Source of the DNA: Aptenodytes patagonicus
Taxonomy: Eukaryota > Chordata > Aves > Sphenisciformes > Spheniscidae
NCBI RefSeq assembly: GCF_965638725.1
Contig: NC_134949.1
Span: forward strand, 39,894,151-39,958,150
Length of the DNA: 64,000 nt
Direction of reading: 5' to 3'
Within the stretch, counting starts at the first letter, position 1. Each line of letters starts with the position of its first letter. Position numbers and translations under genes: made by a program. Below are positions 50,413 to 64,000 of this stretch, piece by piece. The notes under the pieces are model-generated. The model worked only from the letters and a program-made list of their open reading frames with translations. It ran no database searches and had not been told where the DNA came from.

Positions 50413-51494
50413 TGCGGAGCAAGCAGGAGTGGGAGTGCAGAGCAAGACAGGTGGCCGGGCAGAGGCACTGCTAATGGGACCTAGAGACGAGGAGTGTTGG
50501 GCAGTGGCAACAGGCTATTGTGAAACCCATTTCATTCGGAGGGAAGCACACACGGGCTCTGATCCCGGGTCTGGGGAGCAATCCACGTGTTGGCCATGGG
50601 AGGTTCATGTTTCAAACGAGAATCACTGTCCCCATCCCTCCTCCTTCCTGCTGCCCTGACGCAGACGCAGCGGCATGTCAATAGGACAAAATAGGGCACG
50701 TAAGTCATAAGGAGGGAAAGCCAAAGCCCTGAGCGTGGCCCCTCACCAAAACCTCTGCTCCTGCCTTGGTGAGCAGGTATCTGTGAAGCAAGAAGCTCCA
50801 TGGGAGCGTGCCTGGGGACAGGAGCAAGGTGAGCAGGTCTGTTTGGATACGTCTGCAGTGGTTGCCAAAAGCACCCTCGGGGCCACCCGTGAGAGCAGCT
50901 CTGCCTGCTACGGCTATCGACAGCTTCAAAGCATGACAGGAGCTGCCGCTGCAGAGCACACCCTGCCTGCCACAGCCCACCCGCCAGTCCACGTCCCATG
51001 AGATGCGTGTGCAGCTGGGCACACCCGCACTCATATGGGCAGGAGCCAGCAAAGAAACAAGGTTATCTTTGGCAGGAATTTTTTTTTTGGCCATTCCCAG
51101 TGTCTGCATTTTCACCCTTAGGGCAGTAACAGTGGTGAGAGGGCCCCAACACTGCACTCTTTTCCCGAGTTTCCTTACTTGCGCTTCTTTTCAGTCCAGG
51201 TGAAGGCCAACATTGATTAAATACCGTCAGAACCACTGCATAAAATTGGACGTGGTAGTATTTTCCTCTGTTGTTTTTTGTGGAAATGTATGTTGGGCTT
51301 GATTTGTGGCTCTTTAGAGAGAGAGCCGTGTACAGAAGCATACTGGAATCTATTTCCAAGAGCAGGAATCTCATGTTGGGTTTTCCAAAGACATTTTGAA
51401 GTTAAGACGTGTTGCATGTGGGTTTTGTATTTGGTTGGATTAAGGAATAAAAGGACTCCCCGCGTCATATGCATTCCCTATGCAATCACCTTTT

Positions 51495-51600
51495 TGATTT
51501 TCTGTATCAGAATCACATATCTTACAGACCAACAGCCGGTGGTGGTGCAATGGTGGCAGGACCCCGAGGGCCAAGCATGTGTCCAAGATCCCCTGCTCAG
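51495..51600 (+). pseudogene. LYZ: Lysozyme C (LYZ) pseudogene, 3' part of exon 2
   Basis: The frame at 51519-51599 reads [16 protein letters not shown] and then [11 protein letters not shown]. It aligns with residues 55-81 of mature hen lysozyme, and 18 of 27 match as I recall that sequence. The exon ends TCAG|GTGAGC at 51600/51601, the family's phase and position for the exon 2 donor. Damage is plain. The frame hits TGA at 51495-51497, eight codons upstream of the aligned part. The conserved Cys76 is Ser, which removes a disulfide partner. The position of catalytic Asp52 reads Glu if no gap is assumed. The 5' half of exon 2, which should carry catalytic Glu35, is not recognisable. No exon 3 or 4 was found in the 1.9 kb before the YEATS4 island. 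It sits between CPSF6 and YEATS4 in the right orientation, so it is the decayed local gene rather than a stray copy. Confidence 0.8.
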
Positions 51601-53540
51601 GTGAGCTCAGTTTCTGCAGGTGGTGCTGTGATGGACTGCCCTCTCATATTACAGTTGCAAATAGATTAGCAAAGGCTGATTACAGCCCTGTCTTTAAAAA
51701 ACAAAGCAGAACAACATTCAAGCCTACCCTTCCCCCTTTCCAAAGAGAGATCTGCAGGGCAGTCATCACACATGGGAGGAAAAGGTTTCTTTACAGCAGG
51801 ACCTCCATCATTACCCTTTTTGTCCGTCTTAATGTTTCCAGAGTAAAAAGGTTTCCACAGAAGCTGTTTATTAATTAGAAGTTACGCCAACCTCAGGAAA
51901 TTTAAGTTTTCTTTGAAGACAGTGAGAGCTTGACCACTTGCAAAAGACTGGCCCCCATGCCAGTCTTGCCAGCTCGCTTCATTTTAACAAGAGCTATAAT
52001 ACTTCAGAGCCGAGCAGCACTGTCCACGTGAGATCTAGTTCACGTAAGGAAAGGGGTAGGGAAGTTTTGCTTCCCGGGAGCAGGTTAGGCATGGCGTTCA
52101 CCATCTTCTCATCTGCCAGGAGCCCTAACGCACACTTTGGGGGGCCATGGGAAGGGGAGCTCTGGAGGGCGGTTTGCAGGCAGGGTCTGGCTGTAGCTTC
52201 CCAGAGAGTCCCCTGAGTTCCCTGGTCCATCGTAGGAACGGACAGAGCTGGGCTGACCCGAGGGTGCAGCTGGGGCACAGAGCAACCCTGCAAATCAGCA
52301 ACTCCCTCAGACTCGCCTCCTCCTGAAACAGAGAAATTAAATTACCCTTGGGTCAGCACAGCCCCCCACACGTGACCCTGCTTAGGAGCCACACGGGCAT
52401 TGCTCCGGAGTCACCAGCAGTTCAGAGAGAGCTGGTGGGCTTATTCAGAGATACAGTGCAAACCCACGTCAACGTGGACCTCTGCCTTCATTCAGCCCAG
52501 CAGACAGGCACAGTCCCTGCCCCAAAGTGAATCAATAATGAAAAGTAACGTCAGATGCTCTTCAGGCCTGCCACTTCTGGTAATTAACATGGTTTTAAGA
52601 GTCGTCTGTCCTCTGCTGCTGTTTGGAGTACCGTGGGAAGCTGTCTGCCTTCCTACACGAACAAGGAAACATTTCTACCATATATTCTGTTATAGTCAGC
52701 TGTGCTAGAAAGCAATGTAAATAACGGGTCCTGCTACCCCAACTCACGTTGATGAAGACAAGGACCGCCAACAGAAGTCGCTCACACCTAAGCAGGATGA
52801 AACGGTGTCAGTTAATTTTTAATACCTTGTTCACCCAAAGAACCGTCAGGTTCACAGAGCAAACAAAATGGAAACGGCTGGAATCTTTCCTTCTCGTGTC
52901 TTTTTATACTTCTTTTAATTATGGGTGTCACTTGCGTACAACTTTGAACCGGAGGCGTAACTGGTTAGCTTGCGGCGGGATATCCCTTTTGCTGTACTAC
53001 AGCACAAATGAATAGTTACCTGCCAAGAAGACCAACTGACAACAGTTATTTACCCATGGACAAAGGGGCTTGGTTGCAGATTAACCACAAAACGGTGGCA
53101 GAAACTAGTTTGTTGTCACCCTAGTAGCCTCATTCTGTATTTTAACTTTATCTTGCAAAGATAAATGCATGAAATACAGCATCCTCTTGCGGCCTAGTTT
53201 ATTTTGCATCATTTGTGGACTTGCTTCACTGGATTTATTCTGCTTGTATTCTGGTAATTGACAGTTGTCAGAGGAAAGTTCTTTGCTTTTCCTCAGAAAC
53301 TAGAAAGAGAAGAGCACAGAAATTGCCAGACGTCTCCGGCTTTTGGTTCTTGTTGTCTAGAAGACAAGATGATGTCTTACCAAATAAGGCGATATCCTAC
53401 ATATTCCAGGGATGTACAAGAATTTCTGGAGCAGTCAGCCCATAGACTGACTATTTTGAAGTTCAGTGCGGCCGCGCAACTTTCAGCACGCTTGCCACCT
53501 TCCTTTTTTTCCCCTTTTTTTGTGTCTTACGTAGGCTTTT
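51601..53540. other. Interval between lysozyme relic and YEATS4 island
   Basis: Expected site of lysozyme intron 2 and exons 3-4. I found no convincing exon 3 or exon 4. Open frames such as 51938-52216 (plus), 51994-52293 (minus) and 53258-53659 (plus) show no known domains. Confidence 0.5.
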
Positions 53541-53670
53541 CCCTCCCGCTGCATCTGCCCTGTCAGCACAGGCCGCAGCCTCCTCGGGGCTGCCCCGTTC
53601 GTGCGGATGTCCCGTTTGACCGGGCACCGCCTGGGTCCTCGGCGAACGGCCGGCCGTAAAGCCGGCGAAG

Positions 53671-53696
53671 GGCAGGGCAGGGCAGGGCAGGGCAGG
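53671..53696. repeat. (GGCAG)n tandem repeat
   Basis: Five tandem copies of GGCAG at the upstream edge of the YEATS4 CpG island. Confidence 0.9.
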
Positions 53697-54253
53697 CCAG
53701 CTGAGGGTGCGCTTGAAGACTGCTGAAGTAAAAACACGAAAAGGAGCAGGAGCGCCGAGGCAGCTCCCCTTTCCCGGCACTACTGAGCTCAGGCAGAGGA
53801 GCGCCCCTGACCTGCCCTCAGGGGCTGCCGGCCACGGGGGCGGCCCCCCCCGCGCGCGCGCGGCGGGCGCCGGTGGGTTAGAAGGACGAAGGCGCGTTGG
53901 CGGCGCAGAGGCAGCCGAGGGAGGGAGTCACGGCTTTGCGCTAGCCCGGCTTAGGAGGGCGCAGCAGAGCGCGGCGGTCTCTGCCGGCTCTGTTTCAAGT
54001 CACAGCGCGTCAGAGCGGCGGCTACACCCGGGACCGGCACCAAAGGCCTGACGCCCCGCGGGGCCCCGCCCGCTCGCCCGCCGGTGACGCCAGCGCGCCG
54101 CCGGAAGCCGCGGGGGATGGCGGTCGCGGGGCGGCGGCGGCGGCGGCGGGTGCCTCCCTCTGGGCTGCGCCGGGGCCGGGCTGGGCCTGGCGGCCGCGGC
54201 GTGGGAGCGAGAGCGGGCGGCGCGGCTGCGGGCGGCGCCCCCTCCGGGGCAAT

Positions 54254-59357
<5,104 letters not shown>

Positions 59358-59780
59358 CGAGTGTTGACTTGATAAAGAACCTATACTGAAAACGGAAGGA
59401 CTTTAATCATGGAATTGTATGTGTTCTCTTGAATTCTGTAACTGAGACTATGTGAATTTCACTTGCAAATGATTGAAGTAGGTGGCAATCGACTTCATTA
59501 ATGGCAGAAAAAGGAAAGAAAGTATCCTTGTTTGGGATACTAAAATCTGTGGATACTTAATGATTTATTTCAAGTAGAAGGGGTCTTGGAGACCAGACTA
59601 CTATTTTTTTTTTTTAAACTGCATTTGAGCGGTGCATAAAAACTTTGTATTAAGTCTTGTATTGGTTTAGTGTGATTTTACAAAATGCTGGTGTTTACTT
59701 TTTTTTTACTTGTTTTTTCTACTGATTGTTTAGAGATGCGTCTTTAAAGCTGAAAATAAAATACGCTTTTTTTTTTTTTG
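59358..59780 (+). other. YEATS4: YEATS4 3' UTR
   Basis: About 0.42 kb of AT-rich sequence from the stop codon to the poly(A) signal region. A run of T lies at 59606-59616. Confidence 0.75.
59755..59760 (+). terminator. YEATS4: YEATS4 poly(A) signal
   Basis: AATAAA followed by a T11 run and TGTCTCTGTCC, a standard downstream element. Cleavage is expected at about 59775. Confidence 0.8.
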
Positions 59781-60210
59781 TCTCTGTCCAGTTGCGGGCT
59801 TCAAGAACAATTGTAAATAGCATACCCTGATTTAAGGCAGAGGTTGAAATATAATGGTATGCGAGTTCCTCAAGTCTGGTTACAGTGATTTCTGCATGTC
59901 TTGCTGTTATCAGCACAGTGAAAAAACTTTCTGAAAACAGGATTTTAAATAACTTGTATATCTACAGATAAGAGTTACTAGCCCCACGTCTGCTTTAACA
60001 CATAGAAATGCATCAATTACACAAGTTACGCTCAGAAGCAGGAAATTATTCCGGTCCTGTTTTGTAGAAGTTTGTTTAATATTTGTACTGTACTGCATTT
60101 ATTCTTAAGTAACTAGCAAGTGTTCCCTCTGAAAAATCAGTACGTGATCTTTTGCCTGTAACACTTTTTTTTTCTTTTTTCTTTTTTCTTTTGTAGAGGT
60201 AAAAGATCCT

Positions 60211-60228
60211 GATAGAGAGGGCGCTGCC
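60211..60228 (+). promoter_or_regulatory. Weak CTCF-like motif
   Basis: GATAGAGAGGGCGCTGCC matches the AG-GGGCGCTG heart of the CTCF consensus but not its 5' CCACC part. It lies about 0.45 kb past the YEATS4 poly(A) signal. Confidence 0.25.
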
Positions 60229-60851
60229 TCAGGTTTTGAAAAGGCTTGGGCATCTTTTCTGCTGTTTCAAGATACCGTGTTGCAGTAAACTCTGCTAGGG
60301 AATCAAACATCCCGCATCCCCTCTCCCACAGAAAACAGTATTATCAGTGCTTTGAGAACAAAGCACTAATTTCTTCATATTTGAAACAATTGATGATTGG
60401 CTTTTACCGTGGCTTGGTAAAGATTCAGAACTGAAACAGTTTCAACACTCAATACGTAGACTTAAGTTTTTCATTAAGAAAAATAACTTAAAACTTGGCA
60501 TGTATAGTTTATGGTATTATATATATACACACAGGTTGAAGAACAGCTTGTAGCAGTGGTGTCCGCACAGATCCTTCCTAGCACTGCAGACTATCCAGAT
60601 TTTTCTGGCTACCTAACTGGTTTGGTTTATTGATTCAGTAGCCAATTTCCTTTTAAGCAGTAGCTGAAGAAGAATGTGCTAGGCAATTTCAGTACAGTAG
60701 AACGTGCCATTTTCAGAGCTGTGCCTTGAAAAGACAACTTGCGTCGGCCACAGTATATTATGCATTTTAAGGTTGAAAGAACGCTTTTCAGTGAAAAGTT
60801 AAAAAAATACTCATACAATTTTCTTTTATGATACCTTATTATTCAAAGTGT

Positions 60852-61004
60852 TTATTTGGCTGCTTCCTTGTCTTTGATGATCATCAGCAGATTTTTAAGG
60901 AAAAATGTAATGGGATTAGCATGAAGTGAGTCCTTCCACATGTATTTGCTTCTTGTAGATCTATTCCATTTCCCAAGGAGGTTTTTAAGGTCCATTTGTG
61001 CATG
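60852..61004 (-). other. Possible minus-strand terminal exon
   Basis: On the minus strand an acceptor TTTTTGTTTCAG (ending at 61005) is followed by 50 open codons and TAA. The frame begins [13 protein letters not shown] and ends FFLKNLLMIIKDKEAAK. An AATAAA overlaps the stop codon. I do not recognise the protein. A 51-codon opening can occur by chance, and no partner exon is secure, although a similar 36-codon opening lies at 62139-62249 on the same strand. I treat it as a candidate only. Confidence 0.15.
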
Positions 61005-61050
61005 CTGAAACAAAAATGGGAATGGAAAGCACAGTTTTGGTGATACTAGG

Positions 61051-61681
61051 TTGTATTCAACATCATTATGGCATCCTGGCCTGTATCAGAAATAGTGTGG
61101 CCAGCAGGAGTAGGGAAGTGATTGTGCCCCTGTACTCGGCCCTGGTGAGGCCGCACCTCGAATCCTGTGTTCAGTTTTGGGCCCCTCACTACAAGAAGGA
61201 CGTTGAGGTGCTGGAGCGTGTCCAGAGAAGGGCAACGAGGCTGGTGAGGGGTCTGGAGAACAAGTCTTATGAGGAGCGGCTGAGGGAACTGGGGTTGTTT
61301 AGCCTGGAGAAAAGGAGGCTGAGGGGAGACCTCATCGCTCTCTACAACTCCCTGAAAGGAGGTTGTAGTGAGGTGGGTGTCGGTCTCTTCTCCCAAGTAA
61401 CAAGCGATAGGACGAGAGGAAATGGCCTCAAGTTGCGGCAGGGGAGGTTTAGATTGGATGTAAGGAAAAATTTCTTTACTGAAAGAGTGGTGAAACATTG
61501 GAACAGGCTGCCCAGGGAAGTGGTGGAGTCCCCATCCCTGGAGGTATTTAAAAGACGTGTAGATGAGGCGCTTAGGGACATGGTTTAGTGGGCATGGTGG
61601 TGTTGGGTTGACGGTTGGACTCGATGATCTTAGAGGTCTTTTCCAACCTCAATGATTCTATGATTCTATGATTCTATGATT
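61051..61681 (+). mobile_element. CR1 LINE, 3' end with uninterrupted ORF2 tail, plus strand
   Basis: A 5'-truncated avian CR1 retrotransposon. The frame ending at 61588 encodes the C-terminal part of ORF2 downstream of the reverse transcriptase core, with typical blocks ([20 protein letters not shown], then [20 protein letters not shown], and [20 protein letters not shown]). The stop is followed by the conserved 3' UTR (GGACTCGATGATCTTAGAGG, then TTCCAACCTC) and a tail of three ATTCTATG repeats ending at about 61681. The unbroken frame suggests a fairly young insertion. There is no target-site duplication, as is normal for CR1. Confidence 0.95.
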
Positions 61682-64000
61682 ATCTTCATATTTGTCAGTT
61701 AATACTAACGTGGAGTAACTCAGATGGAATATTAAATAGGTTCTGCAAGAGCTGTGACTAACAAGAACAGAGCTGCTGCAACAGGCTTGAACAGACCAAA
61801 AAAGAATGGAGTGGTACCTTTTGAATCCAACGTTTTCGTAAGAGCCTAAAGTATTCTTTTTGTTTACATTTTTGGTAACATCCAATAACCAGTCTAGTAT
61901 TCAACTTTACAGAAGCAGTGACCCTAGCTCCACTGTTAGTAGCCATCAACATGCTAGACCAGTGATGTAATTTTTGTTTGTGGTTAGCGTTTTTTTCCCC
62001 CCCCGGTTTTTCTTTCAACTTTCTGTATTTTTTTTTCTTCTCCTTTGTGCTCTCTGTAAAGATCATACAAGAGTCATTAGGTTCCCCCGTCAACACTAAG
62101 GCAAGAAAATAGTGCTAACATCTGTCTGTGCTGAGCAGTTACTGTTGATAGAAAACAGGAAGAATATCTTCTGGTTTACGAAGTTCCTTATTATCGTCTG
62201 TGTTTTCATTAGAAAATACTTTCTTCAGATGCTGAGAAAGCAATTGAGCCCTGTATTAGGCAGTAATTAACTTCTGGAAAAAGTTCATGAGAATTAAGCG
62301 GTTTAGGATTTTGGCTTGAGAATAAATGTGAAAAAACCCCACCTCCCTGCATTTGACAAGAAAACCAATAGCTACCTTCTCTACGTGCAGCTGCATGGTT
62401 CTCAATTAATAGATAGGTTATGTTTGGACCTACGTGTTCTGCCATTAAAAGAGTTGTTGATGCAAGCACCTGAGATAGCATGTGTACACAGTAAATGTAC
62501 AATACAGTGTTGACCTTCTAGTGCGTATCGTTTTCAAAGTTACTAGAACTGAAATAGAGTGGGGCACCTAGGGACACAGTTGCGTTTGACCTCCATTGCC
62601 TTGAAGAAAAAGAAAAACCCAAACACTACACTCTGCTTTATTTTTGGCAGCCCTGCAAAGATGTGATTCCAGACAAATAGTTACAGTTTGTGCTTGCCAG
62701 GGGTGCTAACTTAAATGCCAGCTATTTATATTGCTGAGACTGACTTTAGACTGTGGTTTCATCCTGAGTTACAGTTGTGAAACACAGATGTATTGAAATT
62801 TGCTTTGCAAAGGAGGGGAAAACAAAAAATCCCTCGTCGTGCTATAGGTACAGTTTGATGCCACCGAATTGCACAGTAGTTTGTCCAATTGCCTACACTG
62901 AACCTTTAGGCTCCACCTGAAGTAACCCTTTGGTAAGTAAAGATAAAACACGGTTTATCTCCGTTTACATGCTTACTGTGATCAATCTTACCAATGAGGA
63001 ATGTTTACTTCAGGCATCAAACATGCAAAACTGGTAGTTAGTGTCATTGCTGCTTCCACTATAAAGACTTGCGGGATTTAAGTATTTTAGCTAAGACACA
63101 TTAATCGTCATCACAGTAATTTCAAACACTGACTGCTTACTCACTGACCGCCCAATATTATTTATCGCTAGTCCTTTTTTTACCTAGCTCCGTCTCATAA
63201 TAGCTCGCTTCTTTCCTTTGCCTTTGGGTTTGGCACGCTGTAGTTTACAGTTAGACTGTGAAGTTGTATAAGGCTGTGTCCGGGAGGTTTCTCATCAAAA
63301 GTGCCATTATCTGACAGGAGATGTGTAAATACACTTAATTCAAAGATTTACTTGAGAATTTTTGTGGTTAGTAGATGGAACTGGTAGGAACGTTAAGTCA
63401 CTCTGTTCCTTTTCTTTCTAGACAGATGCTGGTAATAACACCAACCTAAAGACACTTTTGCTGCTTATGCATTTAATCCATATTAAATACATCAGTGTTT
63501 CCTTGCTTCTTACTGGGAGTACAGATTTAAGACCATTTCAGGTTCTTCTCGGACATAAGGTTGTTTCCTAAACACCAGGTAGCAGGTATGTCCAAAATAT
63601 TCTCCAGTCTCAACAGCATTTTAATTACTGGGGTTTTGGCAGATGTGTGATCTCTTCGGTTGATCTCACTTGCTTTGAGACTTGATCATCTGATTAGACA
63701 ACTTGTATTTGTTCCTATAGAGATGACCAAGCTCTCTCTTGCGTGTTGTGAAACTGTTCAGCAGCCTTGTGAGCAAATCAAATGTGCTGTGCCAGGAAGC
63801 AAAAAAAAGTGTGAATGTTTGTTTGCGATTTTTGCTCATTTGGCAAGGGAAGCAGCTTTCAAAATACAAACCTCTGGGGTTGTTTTGCTTTTTCAGGACG
63901 AGATTTTGTGACAATATAAATGAACAAAACCTAACTTAGGTACTTTACTGGACTGCATACTTTGCGTGCACTCAATTGCTTGCACTCAATTGCGGGTGCA
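61682..64000. other. Intergenic DNA to window end
   Basis: No recognised gene on either strand. Open frames at 61758-62096 and 62209-62502 (minus) and 63660-63911 (plus) have no known domain. Composition is ordinary AT-rich avian DNA with no transposon seen. Confidence 0.55.

Larger units (their letters stand above)
59781..61050. other. Intergenic DNA downstream of YEATS4
   Basis: AT-rich, with a TTTTTTC-type tract at 60165-60193 and a CTCF-like motif at 60211-60228. A minus-strand frame at 60852-61004 has an exon-like layout and is listed separately. FRS2, the next gene in human, was not seen. Confidence 0.55.

Noticed and set aside
50532..51157. Minus-strand open frames of 155 and 150 codons between the lysozyme relics
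   Set aside because: No recognised domain; GC-richer local composition and mutual overlap explain the openness.
51330..51380. Segment with Cys, aromatic and Phe spacing like the 5' half of lysozyme exon 2
   Set aside because: Only two or three residues match, and it lies about 115 bases too far from the good 3' half.
53416..53456. Frame RDVQEFLEQSAHRL, which recalls the lysozyme exon 4 ending (DVQ ... RL)
   Set aside because: Only DVQ and a final RL agree; flanking codons and the cysteines do not, and no exon 3 is found nearby. Chance similarity is likely.
63660..63911. 83-codon plus-strand frame after an AG acceptor near the window end
   Set aside because: No recognised family and no paired exon; it could not be tied to FRS2, the expected next gene.

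Overview
This is vertebrate nuclear DNA, almost certainly from a bird. It has two CpG-island promoters, split genes with GT-AG introns, mostly AT-rich non-coding DNA, and CR1 LINE fragments ending in the avian octamer-type tail (repeats of ATTCTATG). The gene order matches the amniote block CPSF6 - LYZ - YEATS4 (human 12q15; the chicken lysozyme/GAS41 locus). I cannot name the species. There is no operon, CRISPR array or prokaryotic feature.

Layout. 1-10.9 kb is intergenic and holds a broken Ty3/gypsy-type reverse transcriptase fragment near 7.6-7.9 kb. CPSF6 runs on the + strand from a CpG island at 10.9-12.1 kb; nine coding exons (11463-29812) give a complete 552-residue protein. It is followed by about 13 kb of AT-rich, repeat-poor DNA with several AATAAA signals, probably 3' UTR at least in part; the last strong signal is at 42838. 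From 42.9 to 53.5 kb lies the interval where a c-type lysozyme gene sits in chicken and human. Here I find only a damaged piece of lysozyme exon 2 (51495-51600, intact splice donor, upstream stop, lost cysteine) and a weaker exon 1 candidate near 50.3 kb. LYZ therefore looks like a decayed single-copy pseudogene at this locus. YEATS4 (GAS41) follows on the + strand from a CpG island at 53.5-54.9 kb; seven coding exons (54254-59357) give a complete 227-residue protein. A minus-strand CR1 fragment lies in its last intron and a plus-strand CR1 lies downstream at 61.05-61.68 kb. The rest to 64.0 kb has no gene I can recognise.

Function. The two intact genes are housekeeping nuclear factors that are neighbours but not one pathway. 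CPSF6 is the large subunit of cleavage factor Im, which selects poly(A) sites. YEATS4 is an acyl-lysine reader in the SRCAP/TIP60 chromatin complexes. The point of most interest is the lysozyme relic between them. I saw no wholly new biological system; the other findings are smaller and stated with their limits.
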